The position numbers were made by a program, and so were the translations under genes. Under the pieces are notes generated by a model that saw only the letters and a list, made by a program, of their open reading frames with translations, searched no databases and was not told the origin of the DNA. Shown here piece after piece: positions 26,504-35,433 of a DNA stretch of 64,000 nt. This DNA comes from Chryseobacterium paludis (GTDB lineage: Bacteria; Bacteroidota; Bacteroidia; Flavobacteriales; Weeksellaceae): positions 806,001-870,000 of the forward strand of contig NZ_CP099966.1 of assembly GCF_025403485.1 (NCBI RefSeq). The letters are read 5' to 3'. How positions within the stretch are numbered: the stretch's first letter is position 1; every line of letters starts with the position of its first letter.

Positions 26504-27361
26504 ATGAATAAAATTTTCGTAGTACTGAGTTTGTTTTTAAGTTTAACCTGCGTTGGACAAAATCAAAAAAATATCATAACGGCTGATGATGCTGATTTGT
26601 GGAAGAATAATGATAAAATTATTCTGACGAAAAATTATTTTAAAGACTGTGGTATTGATGGATCTATTGTAATTTTTGATAACCAGAAAAAGAAGTGGTT
26701 TGCTTCTGATACAATGAGTGTCCGTAAAGAAACATTGCCGGCTTCCACATTTAAAATCATCAATTTGTTGATTGCTCTGGAAACCAAAACGATTAAAGAT
26801 GAGAACCAAGTAGTGAAATGGATTGGAAAAACCGATACACTAAAGTATGGTTACAGGCCGGATATCTATCATGATATGAGTGTAAAAGAAGCTTTTGAAG
26901 TATCAGCAGGTTGGGTATTTGTAGAATTGGCAAAGAAAATAGGTAAGGAGAAATATAAAAAATACCTGGCACTCAGCCATTATGGGAATGGAGATCTGTC
27001 ACAAAAGGATGCTGATTTCTGGAATTTTGGAGCATTCGAAATTTCAACCGTTAATCAGGTAGAGTTTTTAAAGAAGCTCTATGATGAACAGCTTCCTTTC
27101 TCAGAAAGGAATATACAGATTGTAAAAAAAGTAATGATCACAGAAAAAAAAGACAACTACATCATTCGTTCAAAAACAGGATGGACCAGAGATAAAGGAA
27201 TAAATACCGGTTGGTGGGTAGGCTTCGTAGAAAATCCAAAGGGAGTTTATTTTTTTGCAACTCGTCTTTTGCAGGATAGAAAATTTAATAACCCTGATTT
27301 TGGAAAATGCCGTAAAGAAATTACTAAAAATGTTCTTCGGGATCTGGAGGTCATTAATTAA
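26504..27361 (+). CDS. Class D (OXA-type) beta-lactamase family protein
   Basis: A 285-residue exported protein with the class D landmarks: nucleophile and carboxylatable lysine in PASTFKIINLLIALE (Ser81, Lys84), YGN in HYGNGDLSQ (160-162), FW in DADFWNFGAFEIS, KTG in RSKTGWTRDKG (224-226), and GWWVGFVE. The SxV motif reads Ser134-Ala-Gly136, so the usual valine is a glycine; this valine lines the carboxylysine pocket in OXA enzymes. It is close to true beta-lactamases rather than to BlaR-type sensors, since no sensor or membrane domain is attached. Hydrolysis spectrum cannot be read from sequence. The next serine hydrolase gene starts 30 bases later. Confidence 0.88.
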   Translation: MNKIFVVLSLFLSLTCVGQNQKNIITADDADLWKNNDKIILTKNYFKDCGIDGSIVIFDNQKKKWFASDTMSVRKETLPASTFKIINLLIALETKTIKDENQVVKWIGKTDTLKYGYRPDIYHDMSVKEAFEVSAGWVFVELAKKIGKEKYKKYLALSHYGNGDLSQKDADFWNFGAFEISTVNQVEFLKKLYDEQLPFSERNIQIVKKVMITEKKDNYIIRSKTGWTRDKGINTGWWVGFVENPKGVYFFATRLLQDRKFNNPDFGKCRKEITKNVLRDLEVIN

Positions 27362-27391
27362 AAAAATGAAATTTATATAAAACAAATAATT

Positions 27392-28711
27392 ATGAAATAT
27401 CAACTTGCATTGATGCTTTTTACATTTTTGTATTTGTTTGGCTTCGGCCAGGAGCAGCAGCTTTCTGTCGATAAGACAAAATATGAAATAAAACAGAAAA
27501 CAAATGAGTATTTTTCAGCATTAACAAGCTTAAAACAGTTTAATGGAAATGTGATCATTGCAAAGGATGGAGACATTATTCTTAAAAAAACCTACAACTT
27601 ATCCGGTGGACCAAAAGGTTTAAAGGTGAAGAAGAATAGTAGATTTATTATAGCATCTGTATCTAAAGTATTTGTAAAATATGGAATACTGAAGCTTGTT
27701 GAAGAAAAGAAAGTATCTTTAGATGATCCACTGTCTAAGTTTATTCCCGATTTCCCCGAAGGAAATAAAATCACCATAAATCATTTAATACACCATCAGT
27801 CAGGACTGCCTAGAGAAATTAAGGATTATGAAAAATTTGATAAACTAACCGGTGAACAAATCATTGAACTGGCGAAAAAAGAAAAACTTTTATTTGAACC
27901 GGGAACTAAAACACTATATTCAAATATTGGTTTTTTAATCCTCCATTATATTATTGGTAAAACGGCACCTAACGGATATCTGGCATTTATAAAAAAGGAA
28001 ATATTTGATCCTATTGGTCTAAAGAGTACAAATGAATACAATAGTAAAAAGCTTTCCAAAAAATTTGTACGGGGATTTGATAATGAAGATGGTAAAATAG
28101 TAATGGCTTCAGCAAAAGATCTTGATCGGTTTGAAACAGGTAATTACGTTTCAACAATTAATGATCTGTACCTTTTTTCTAAAAAAGGTTTTAACGGGAA
28201 ACATCTTCAGAAGGCTCTTATTAAAGAACTATTTGATGAAAATGAAGTATTGGCTCAAGCAGGAGGCCGGCCAGGATATAGAGCTTATTTTTATAAAAAT
28301 AGGAAAACGGGCTTCGACTTTCTTTTTGTCAGTAACTACACCGGAATTCCAATTCAGCAGGTTACAGAAGATATTGTGAAGATATTTGATGGAAAGCCAT
28401 ATCAGGTTCCCACTGCAATAAAAAGAGTAAAGATCAACCTTTCAGAAGCAATAATGAAAAGATATGAGGGTAAATATATCTTAGAGGTCGACCAAACTCA
28501 ATATCTGATCATTAATGTAAAAGACGGAAAATTATACATTACAGATAAAAATGGTGGGGTGACTGAAGGGGTTCCTGATTCTGAAACCACTTTCTTCTTT
28601 GATCCGGCTTCAAATGATGGACTGATATTTACTTTGAATAAAGATACAGGAGTTTACGAGCTCGAGATGATATCAGATGGACTTCACCTGAAAACTAAAA
28701 AGGTAAATTAA
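27392..28711 (+). CDS. Class C beta-lactamase-fold serine hydrolase
   Basis: A 439-residue secreted protein (signal ending in LFGFGQ). It carries SxxK as SVSK in IASVSKVFVKYG and YxN in LYSNIGFLILHY. The usual HTG position is replaced by AGGRPGY, as in many esterase/peptidase-like members. The C-terminal 100 residues form a lipocalin-like beta region (ITDKNGGVTEGVPDSETTFF). It starts 30 bases after the class D beta-lactamase gene and probably shares its transcript. A role in antibiotic resistance is not implied by the fold. Confidence 0.82.
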   Translation: MKYQLALMLFTFLYLFGFGQEQQLSVDKTKYEIKQKTNEYFSALTSLKQFNGNVIIAKDGDIILKKTYNLSGGPKGLKVKKNSRFIIASVSKVFVKYGILKLVEEKKVSLDDPLSKFIPDFPEGNKITINHLIHHQSGLPREIKDYEKFDKLTGEQIIELAKKEKLLFEPGTKTLYSNIGFLILHYIIGKTAPNGYLAFIKKEIFDPIGLKSTNEYNSKKLSKKFVRGFDNEDGKIVMASAKDLDRFETGNYVSTINDLYLFSKKGFNGKHLQKALIKELFDENEVLAQAGGRPGYRAYFYKNRKTGFDFLFVSNYTGIPIQQVTEDIVKIFDGKPYQVPTAIKRVKINLSEAIMKRYEGKYILEVDQTQYLIINVKDGKLYITDKNGGVTEGVPDSETTFFFDPASNDGLIFTLNKDTGVYELEMISDGLHLKTKKVN

Positions 28712-28729
28712 TAGAAATTCAAGGAAAAG

Positions 28730-28765
28730 AAAAATCCACAGCATTGAAGTTGTGGATTTTTTTTT
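28730..28765 (+). terminator. Rho-independent terminator
   Basis: AAAAATCCACA (28730-28740) pairs perfectly with TGTGGATTTTT (28751-28761), followed by more T. It ends the beta-lactamase/serine hydrolase unit and lies just before the convergent ohr stop codon. Confidence 0.85.
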
Positions 28766-28768
28766 GGA

Positions 28769-29203
28769 CTAAATAATAGTGGTCGTTACATTAATATTCC
28801 CATAGATTGCCTTGGAATAAGGACAGGTCTGATGCGCAAGATCTGTTAATTGCTCTGCAATATTTCTATCTAAACCTGGTAGACTAACAGTGAGGCGAGC
28901 CTGTAAAAGAAAATCTCCACCATTCATTCCCAGATCAACCTCCGCATCAACGTGAGTATCAGAAGGAATGGCTGTGCCTAATTTTTTAGCAGCTAATCCT
29001 AGTGCCCCAATGTAGCATGCTGACCAGCCTGCGGCAAAAAGCTGTTCTGGATTGGTTCCTGGAATGCTTGATCCCGGAGGAGATAGTAGGAGATCTAAAT
29101 TTCCGTCATCACTTTTGGAATTTCCCTGTCTCCCTCCTGTAGTGTGTGTTTTTGCAGTGTATAATACTTTTTCTATTCCTGCCGTTTTTTGATCGTTGTT
29201 CAT
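28769..29203 (-). CDS. ohr: Ohr-type organic hydroperoxide reductase
   Basis: A 144-residue OsmC/Ohr-family protein. The two redox cysteines are in FAAGWSACYIGAL and HQTCPYSKAIYGN, and the family opening VLYTAKTHTTGGRQG is present. The length and PGTNPEQLFAAG motif point to Ohr rather than OsmC. It reduces organic hydroperoxides in the cytoplasm. No OhrR-type MarR gene is adjacent. A CTTTGCAAAG palindrome lies about 36 bases upstream of the ATG (29239-29248). Confidence 0.9.
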   Translation of the reverse strand: MNNDQKTAGIEKVLYTAKTHTTGGRQGNSKSDDGNLDLLLSPPGSSIPGTNPEQLFAAGWSACYIGALGLAAKKLGTAIPSDTHVDAEVDLGMNGGDFLLQARLTVSLPGLDRNIAEQLTDLAHQTCPYSKAIYGNINVTTTII

Positions 29204-29478
29204 TACTGTAAATTTTAGTTAATAATACATTTAAAATGCTTTGCAAAGGAAGCCTTAATCCTAAATGAAAACCAGATGAGGTGGTCATTTTAAAAGGTGA
29301 AACAGACAATTGGAAACGGCAATGTTTTAAAAGATAATTTCAGACAATTATTTCTAATAATGGTAATGCTAAACAAGATAGATATTCTTCATCATAATCA
29401 TTAAAAAGAGCTCTGTAGATTTTAAGTTTTGAAATGACCGGTTCAATGTCTATTTAGTCTGATTGAAGTAAGAGGTGA
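29204..29478. other. Divergent intergenic region between ohr and epoxide hydrolase
   Basis: Together with the promoter that follows, this forms a 348-base gap. Apart from the 10-base palindrome CTTTGCAAAG at 29239-29248, no gene, RNA or strong repeat was seen. Confidence 0.4.
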
Positions 29479-29509
29479 TTGATTAGTGCTCGTAAGCAAA
29501 ATACATTTG
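29479..29509 (+). promoter_or_regulatory. Bacteroidota-type promoter of the epoxide hydrolase gene
   Basis: TTG (29479-29481), a 20-base spacer, then TACATTTG (29502-29509). This matches the TTG / TAnnTTTG consensus of the primary sigma factor in this phylum. It leaves about 40 bases to the ATG at 29552. Confidence 0.6.
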
Positions 29510-29551
29510 CCGAAGAAATAATTCTAAATCAACTTATTTAAAATCAAAACA

Positions 29552-30832
29552 ATGGAAACAAAAAGAAACAACCTAAAAACAACACTTACAACAGGTGTAT
29601 TTTTATTATTATCAGTAACCGGCTTTGCGCAGAATACAACAAAAGATGCTGATGCCATTCGCCCTTATCATGTTAGTATTCCTGAGGCCGCTATTAAAGA
29701 ACTCCGTCAGCGGATCAATGCCACAAGATGGCCGGAAAAGGAAACCGTTGCGGATCAGTCACAAGGTGTAAAGCTACAGCAAATTCAAGACCTGGTACAG
29801 TATTGGGGAAGCACCTACGATTGGCATAAAGCTGAAAACAAACTGAATTCATTGCCGCAATTTATTACTAAAATAGATGGTTTGGATATTCATTTTATCC
29901 ATGTCCGTTCAAAACATAAAAATGCGATGCCTTTGATCATTACTCATGGATGGCCGGGATCGGTATTTGAAGTTTTAAAAGCAATCGATCCTCTTACAGA
30001 TCCAACGAAATACGGTGGAAAAGCTGAAGATGCCTTTGATGTTGTTATACCATCCATGCCGGGTTATGGTTTTTCTGAAAAGCCAAAAGGAACAGGGTGG
30101 GGTGTGGAAAAAATAGGAAAAAGCTGGGATGTATTGATGAAACGTTTGGGGTATCATCATTATGTATCACAAGGAGGTGACTGGGGTGCTGTAATTGCTG
30201 ATGCTATGGGACGTCAGGCTCCGGATGGCCTTTTAGGAATTCATGTAAATATGCCCGCAACAGTACCGGCGGAAATCGCAGATGTTTTAAAAGCAGGTGG
30301 TCCTGCTCCGGAAGGCTTATCCGATAAAGAAAAAGCAGCTTTCATTTCATTGAATAAATTATATACCCGTGGTGGTGGTTATGCAGGAATGATGGTTACC
30401 CGTCCTCAGACGCTGGGATATGGACTTACAGATTCACCGGTTGGGCTTGCTTCTTTCTTCCTTGATAAGTTTAATGAATGGACTTATAGCGGTGGGAATG
30501 CTGAAAAGTCACTTACAAAAGACGAAATGTTAGATGATATCAGTTTATATTGGTTTACAGATACTGCCGTTTCCTCTGCACAGCTGTATTGGGAAAATAA
30601 TAATAACAATTTCAACGTGGTAGAACAGAAAACAAGAGAAATAAAAGTACCAGTTGCCATTACAGTATTTCCTGGGGAGATCTATCAGGCGCCAAAGACT
30701 TGGGCAGAAAAAGCTTATCCAACCCTTACTTATTTTAATGAAGTCACAAAAGGTGGACATTTTGCTTCATGGGAAGAGCCTCAGATCTATGCCAGGGAAC
30801 TTCGCGCAGCATTTAAATCTTTAAGAAAATAA
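29552..30832 (+). CDS. Secreted epoxide hydrolase-family alpha/beta hydrolase
   Basis: A 426-residue protein with a signal peptide ending VTGFAQN, an N-terminal EHN (epoxide hydrolase N-terminal) domain (IRPYHVSIPEAAIKELRQRI), and an alpha/beta-hydrolase core. Core motifs are the oxyanion loop HGWPGSVFE, the nucleophile Asp in SQGGDWGAVIADAMG and the terminal histidine in KGGHFASWEEP. This matches juvenile-hormone/microsomal type epoxide hydrolases. Substrate unknown. It is monocistronic between its own promoter and a strong terminator. Confidence 0.88.
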   Translation: METKRNNLKTTLTTGVFLLLSVTGFAQNTTKDADAIRPYHVSIPEAAIKELRQRINATRWPEKETVADQSQGVKLQQIQDLVQYWGSTYDWHKAENKLNSLPQFITKIDGLDIHFIHVRSKHKNAMPLIITHGWPGSVFEVLKAIDPLTDPTKYGGKAEDAFDVVIPSMPGYGFSEKPKGTGWGVEKIGKSWDVLMKRLGYHHYVSQGGDWGAVIADAMGRQAPDGLLGIHVNMPATVPAEIADVLKAGGPAPEGLSDKEKAAFISLNKLYTRGGGYAGMMVTRPQTLGYGLTDSPVGLASFFLDKFNEWTYSGGNAEKSLTKDEMLDDISLYWFTDTAVSSAQLYWENNNNNFNVVEQKTREIKVPVAITVFPGEIYQAPKTWAEKAYPTLTYFNEVTKGGHFASWEEPQIYARELRAAFKSLRK

Positions 30833-30858
30833 AAAGATTTTAAATTTTAAAAATTAAT

Positions 30859-30888
30859 AAACCCACAACTTTTTGAAGTTGTGGGTTT
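30859..30888 (+). terminator. Bidirectional terminator
   Basis: AAACCCACAACTT (30859-30871 approximately) pairs with AAGTTGTGGGTTT (30876-30888) around a T-rich loop, giving a 13-base stem with A-run before and T-run after. It serves the convergent epoxide hydrolase and hypothetical genes. Confidence 0.85.
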
Positions 30889-30913
30889 ATTATAGTTGTC
30901 CTTGTAATCCAAT

Positions 30914-31318
30914 TTATTGATGAATCTGAATTCGTGTGAAGGCTTCTTTTCCAAATAAACATGAGAATATATTTTGAAACTCGTGGATATATTTACATCG
31001 GATAGAATTACCATAAATTTTTAGTCCCTCAACAATCTTCTTCGGACTCAAGTCAATATCATACTTGATAAACTCTTCCGGTCGTTCGTAACGAATCCGT
31101 TGTTCCGAACTGTATGTTCTTGAAAATCCAAATTGCTCCAACCACTCTTCAGTGATCTGGATAGGGTTGATGGCATCTGCCGGAGCAGAAATACTATGAA
31201 TATCATTTTCAATTTTTACAAAATAATCTTTCGTATTATTTTGAAATATCTCTGTGATAGTGAAAATTTGATTTTTGTACTCTACTAAATTTCTAATCTT
31301 AAGGTCTGCAACGTTCAT
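30914..31318 (-). CDS. Hypothetical protein, cytoplasmic
   Basis: A 134-residue protein without signal peptide or TM helix. It opens with a short beta-rich motif (LKIRNLVEYKNQIFTITEI), continues with PIQITEEWLEQFGFSRT, and ends with a helix of the form CKYIHEFQNIFSCLFGKEAF. This layout occurs in many flavobacterial proteins of unknown role, sometimes near phage genes. I do not assign a function. It is monocistronic. Confidence 0.6.
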   Translation of the reverse strand: MNVADLKIRNLVEYKNQIFTITEIFQNNTKDYFVKIENDIHSISAPADAINPIQITEEWLEQFGFSRTYSSEQRIRYERPEEFIKYDIDLSPKKIVEGLKIYGNSIRCKYIHEFQNIFSCLFGKEAFTRIQIHQ

Positions 31319-31470
31319 AATATTTAGTGTTAAGGAGGTTATTAAAAATGATGTGGTAGTGAATACAGTTGCAAATACTATGCCTTACAGAATATATTTT
31401 ATTTAAATATTTGTTAATATATAGGGTTAATTTTTATGGATTATTAAATATAGCTTAAAATAAATCGTTT

Positions 31471-32673
31471 TTAGGGTTGAATTTTGTTGATTATGCTAAA
31501 TTTCAGTGATGTTAATGAATATGCCGCAAGTATTGCAATGATAAGAAATATAATAAAATAACTCCAAGAAGTAGCATGGAGTAGGTAGCCTGTACCACTT
31601 CCTAAGATACTAGACCCAAAATAATAAAAAAGCCAGTACATTGAAGTAGCAGAAGATTTTCCATCCTTGGCACGAAGTGCCGTCATCTGACTGGCCATAG
31701 TATGGGCAGCGAAAAATGACAATGTAAATAATCCCAGTCCAAAAATTACGATATATATATTTTCAGAAAGTAATAATAAAATTCCCGCAACCATAAATAG
31801 AATTGACGCTTTTAATATACTTTTCTGTTCCATCCTTTTTGATAAGCGACTGGTGATCATCGTTCCAAAAACGCCAAAAGTATACATCAGAAAGATAAAT
31901 GCAATATAAAAATGATTAAGAGAAAAAGGAGCTGCCTCTAAACGAAATGTGAGATAGTTGTATACACTTACAAAAGCTCCCATCAGAAGAGCTGCAACAA
32001 AATACAATCGACGCATATAAGGATCTGTAAGGAATTTCTTCATCTGTTTTATTTTCAAATGGTAGTCAACCTTTTGTGGGTTAAAGAATTTTGATCCCGG
32101 AAATAATTTCCAGAATATTAATCCCAGAATAAGGCTTTCAATCCCGATGATAAGTACAGCATTCTGCCAGCCCAGCTCTCCGGCAAGAAGTGTGGCGAAT
32201 ATTCTTCCACTCATGCCGCCAATCGTATTTCCACTCAGGTACATACTGATAGCAAGAGCCACAACAGAAGCATGAACTTCCTCTGTAAGATAGGCAAGGG
32301 CTACCGCAGAAACACCCGAAATAACAAAACCTTTTAAAATACCAATTGCAATCAACAGACTCAGACTGGGAATCCATGCCGAAATAATGGTCAGTAAGGC
32401 AGAACATAGCAGTGAAAATGCCATAAGCCCCTTTCTTGAATAGCGATCTGCATTAAAGGCAAAGAAAAAAAGACCGGCAGCCATTCCTATTGTAGATGAT
32501 GAGACAAGTAAAGAGCTATCTCCAACAGTAGTATGAAAATGATCTGCTACAAGAGGAAGAAGAGGTTGAAAAAGGTAGAGTTGAGCAAATACAGATAATC
32601 CGGATAGAAAAATACATAATTTGATATATTGAAAACGTTTGTCTTTTTTATGTGCTTTTTCAGGTAGGTTCAT
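31471..32673 (-). CDS. MFS exporter, YnfM-like
   Basis: A 400-residue, 12-helix major facilitator with the motif-A region FAFNADRYSRKGLMAFSLL between helices 2 and 3 and a long central loop (NPQKVDYHLKIKQMKKFLTD). The opening FAQLYLFQPLLPLVADHF and SSSTIGMAAGLFFFAF resemble YnfM-type drug/arabinose exporters. Substrate unknown. It diverges from a two-component system, and a 7-7-7 palindrome lies in the shared control region. Confidence 0.82.
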   Translation of the reverse strand: MNLPEKAHKKDKRFQYIKLCIFLSGLSVFAQLYLFQPLLPLVADHFHTTVGDSSLLVSSSTIGMAAGLFFFAFNADRYSRKGLMAFSLLCSALLTIISAWIPSLSLLIAIGILKGFVISGVSAVALAYLTEEVHASVVALAISMYLSGNTIGGMSGRIFATLLAGELGWQNAVLIIGIESLILGLIFWKLFPGSKFFNPQKVDYHLKIKQMKKFLTDPYMRRLYFVAALLMGAFVSVYNYLTFRLEAAPFSLNHFYIAFIFLMYTFGVFGTMITSRLSKRMEQKSILKASILFMVAGILLLLSENIYIVIFGLGLFTLSFFAAHTMASQMTALRAKDGKSSATSMYWLFYYFGSSILGSGTGYLLHATSWSYFIIFLIIAILAAYSLTSLKFSIINKIQP

Positions 32674-32764
32674 AAGTCTAATATCCTTTTGATTAATGTC
32701 TGTAAAGGGTTATACAAATTTCCTGATAATTTTTTAATCTATAAAACGTTTATTTTCGATAATA

Positions 32765-32785
32765 TTGATCGTTGAAACCGATCAA
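32765..32785. promoter_or_regulatory. Palindromic operator candidate
   Basis: TTGATCG (32765-32771) and CGATCAA (32779-32785) are perfect reverse complements separated by seven bases (TTGAAAC). The element lies in the 160-base divergent region between the MFS gene and the histidine kinase gene. Confidence 0.5.
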
Positions 32786-32833
32786 CTGTAAAGATTCGGA
32801 ATTTTCGTAGTTTTGAGTTTATTAATTATACAA

Positions 32834-33907
32834 ATGGAGGAAACCCTTATAGAAACTGGTGGTGATCTTGGAAAACAAAAGTTGTGGCGGTTATTTTTGT
32901 TATCGAAGAAATACCGTATTTTAAGACATGCGCTTCTATTTACTATTTTTCTTTTACTGTATGTTATCAATCCGCAAGACCGTGGATATACGGCTGAAGT
33001 TAATTTCTACGCAGGTATTGTTGATTTTATTTACATTATGCTTGTTTTCTACTTTAATATTTATTTCCTTGTTCCGAAGCTTTTATTAAAGGGGAAAGTA
33101 TATCAATATGTCCTTGCTGTACTTATGATAGGTGCTATTACATTTTTAATCATTTGCTCTGCAGAGATTTTACTCTCTGACTACAGGGTTTCAAAAGATT
33201 CAACTTTAGGCCAAAATTGGTTGTCAGGACTGATCTATTTCTTAACCACTTTTATCATTTTAATTTCTTTTACAACGGCCATAAAAGTTTTTCAATATCT
33301 GATCATACACCTTGAAAAACTAAATCAGATTCAGAAGCTTAATTTTCAAAATGAACTTTCGATACTTAAAAATCAGATTTCACCGCATTTTTTATTCAAT
33401 ACCCTGAACAATATTAATATTCTCACAGATACTAATCCCAAACTCGCCTCCAAGCTCATTATCAATTTATCTGACTTATTAAGATATCAGATTTACGATG
33501 GGGTTGAAGATTCTATTTTACTAAGTGCTGACGTTACTTTTATAAAGAATTTTCTTTTTGTAGAATCATTGAGGAAGGATAATTTCAAATATGATATTTC
33601 ATTTACGGGATCACAAAAAGACATCTTTCTTCCACCTTTGCTTTTTATTCCTTTTGTAGAAAATTCTGTAAAGCATATCGATAATGAAAACCCTCTTGTA
33701 AAGGTAAATTTCCATCTTGAAAATAATAATTTGAAGTTTGTATGTATCAATTCCACAAATTCAGATACTAATCAAAAACAAAAGAATGAAGGTATTGGAC
33801 TTACGAATATCAAAAAAAGACTACAATTGCTTTTTCCCCAGAAGCATGATCTTAAGATAGAGAACAAAGATAATGTCTTTAAAGTGGAATTAAACTTAAC
33901 ATTATGA
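32834..33907 (+). CDS. LytS/YpdA-type sensor histidine kinase
   Basis: A 357-residue kinase with four N-terminal TM helices, a helical linker, then a His_kinase (LytS-type) domain. The phosphoacceptor is in LKNQISPHFLFNTLNN and the ATP lid region in PPLLFIPFVENSVKHI, with GIGLTNIKKRL as the G-box. A start seven codons upstream is open, but the ATG at 32834 fits better. A TAGTTTTG box lies at 32808-32815. The response regulator gene overlaps its end by 4 bases (ATGA), so they form one signalling pair. Confidence 0.9.
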   Translation: MEETLIETGGDLGKQKLWRLFLLSKKYRILRHALLFTIFLLLYVINPQDRGYTAEVNFYAGIVDFIYIMLVFYFNIYFLVPKLLLKGKVYQYVLAVLMIGAITFLIICSAEILLSDYRVSKDSTLGQNWLSGLIYFLTTFIILISFTTAIKVFQYLIIHLEKLNQIQKLNFQNELSILKNQISPHFLFNTLNNINILTDTNPKLASKLIINLSDLLRYQIYDGVEDSILLSADVTFIKNFLFVESLRKDNFKYDISFTGSQKDIFLPPLLFIPFVENSVKHIDNENPLVKVNFHLENNNLKFVCINSTNSDTNQKQKNEGIGLTNIKKRLQLLFPQKHDLKIENKDNVFKVELNLTL

Positions 33908-34611
33908 ACTGTATTATTGTAGATGACGAACCTATCGCAAGACAGGGAATACTGAATTTAATTGCTAAGGTTCCCGATCTCATTGTGAAAGGACATTTTA
34001 AGAATTCTAATGAAGCTAAATTATACATGGAAAATAATTTAGTTGACCTGGTTTTTCTGGATATCGAAATGCCTGGAACAAATGGAATTGATTTTGCGAA
34101 GAGTATTCCAAAAAAAACACTGGTTATCTTTACCACAGCTCATGCCCAATATGCTTTAGAAAGCTATGAAATTGATGCTGTAGATTATCTCTTGAAGCCT
34201 ATTAAAGAAGATCGATTTTTAAAAGCGGTGGCTAAGGCAATTGAATTTAGTTATTTTCTTTCCGAAGATTATGAAAAAAGCAGCTTTGAATCTATTGAAG
34301 AAAACAGTATTATTATAAGAGCTGACCGCAGAATTTACAAAATACTACATAAAGATATTCTCTTTATTGAAGGGATGAAGGATTATTCTGTCATCAACAG
34401 TAAGGATAATAAAATTATAACTGCAATGAATCTTAAAACAATACTTTCTAATCTTCCGCCACAGTTTTTTAAAAGGATCAGCAAATCATATATTGTCAAT
34501 TATCACCATGTAACTTCTGTCTCTTCACATAATGTTCATCTTAATGGAATTGAACTGCCTTTAGGAACTACCTATCGAAATGAATTTATAAATAATTTCA
34601 TCAATAAATAA
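33904..34611 (+). CDS. LytTR-family response regulator
   Basis: A 235-residue regulator. The N-terminal receiver has the acidic pair in CIIVDDEPIARQG, the phosphoacceptor Asp in LVFLDIEMPGTNG, and the conserved lysine in DYLLKPIKEDRF. The C-terminal LytTR DNA-binding domain is recognisable by ILFIEGMKDYSVINS and FKRISKSYIVNYHHV. It is translationally coupled to the kinase. The secreted protein and Ntn hydrolase genes just downstream could be targets, by position only. Confidence 0.92.
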   Translation: MNCIIVDDEPIARQGILNLIAKVPDLIVKGHFKNSNEAKLYMENNLVDLVFLDIEMPGTNGIDFAKSIPKKTLVIFTTAHAQYALESYEIDAVDYLLKPIKEDRFLKAVAKAIEFSYFLSEDYEKSSFESIEENSIIIRADRRIYKILHKDILFIEGMKDYSVINSKDNKIITAMNLKTILSNLPPQFFKRISKSYIVNYHHVTSVSSHNVHLNGIELPLGTTYRNEFINNFINK

Positions 34612-34710
34612 TACCTCTCGGTTTTGTATAAAAAATAGCGGCCTAAGTATAAAATGAGCTCTCAGTTTTGATGTCAATTGATATTTTTGTTCAAGAACCA
34701 AAACGATGTC

Positions 34711-35394
34711 ATGAAAATTTTCGGAGGTTATATTTTATTTATTATGCTGGGAAATACCTGCTTTTCTGCACAAAATTGTTCTGCTTTTTATTATTTCAGA
34801 AAAGATGGAGTAGTCACATTTATACAATATGATTCTAAAGGAAATATCTTAGGAAAGAATATAGAGATTATAAAAAATGTAAGCTTAGGAAAAGGTATTG
34901 CCTTATCTGATAATTCGATTGTCAATTATAATCCTGAGGGTAATGTAAAAGAAGAATTGCCAAATCGTACTTTATGCATCAGAAACAATCTTAAAATTAA
35001 TGTTCCTATTTCTACCCTGCCTGGTATTGAAACTTATCTATCCTATCCTTCAGATATGAAAATCGGGCAGAAACTTGGTGAAGATATTAACAAATCATTT
35101 GAAATAAGTGTTAGTGAGAGAAAAATCGAGATTTTCTATAGCATTATTGATAGAAAAGTGATCGGGCAGGAGATCATTAAAACTTCCACCGGAGATTATA
35201 AGACGGAGAAAATACAATATAATTTAAATGTAAAATACAATATAGCAGGGATTTCAATACCTTTAAATAAGAAAATAATAGAATGGTTTACACCTGGATA
35301 CGGTATTGTAAAAAAAGAATCTTATAGTAAGGGAGGAGTGCTGGAAGAATACGCTGTTCTATCTTCAATAGAGGGAGAGAATGAGCAAAAGTGA
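34711..35394 (+). CDS. Secreted hypothetical protein, TapB-like
   Basis: A 227-residue exported protein (signal peptide MKIFGGYILFIMLGNTCFSA). The mature part is beta-rich, with an opening YYFRKDGVVTFIQYDSKGN that resembles TapB-like flavobacterial proteins, in which this block reads as a string of strands. A TTG start at 34678 is open upstream, but the ATG at 34711 begins the signal peptide directly. It lies between the two-component system and the Ntn hydrolase gene. Function unknown. Confidence 0.6.
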   Translation: MKIFGGYILFIMLGNTCFSAQNCSAFYYFRKDGVVTFIQYDSKGNILGKNIEIIKNVSLGKGIALSDNSIVNYNPEGNVKEELPNRTLCIRNNLKINVPISTLPGIETYLSYPSDMKIGQKLGEDINKSFEISVSERKIEIFYSIIDRKVIGQEIIKTSTGDYKTEKIQYNLNVKYNIAGISIPLNKKIIEWFTPGYGIVKKESYSKGGVLEEYAVLSSIEGENEQK

Positions 35395-35433
35395 AAAATA
35401 AAAGATGTAAATTAACATGTACAGATAGTAAAC

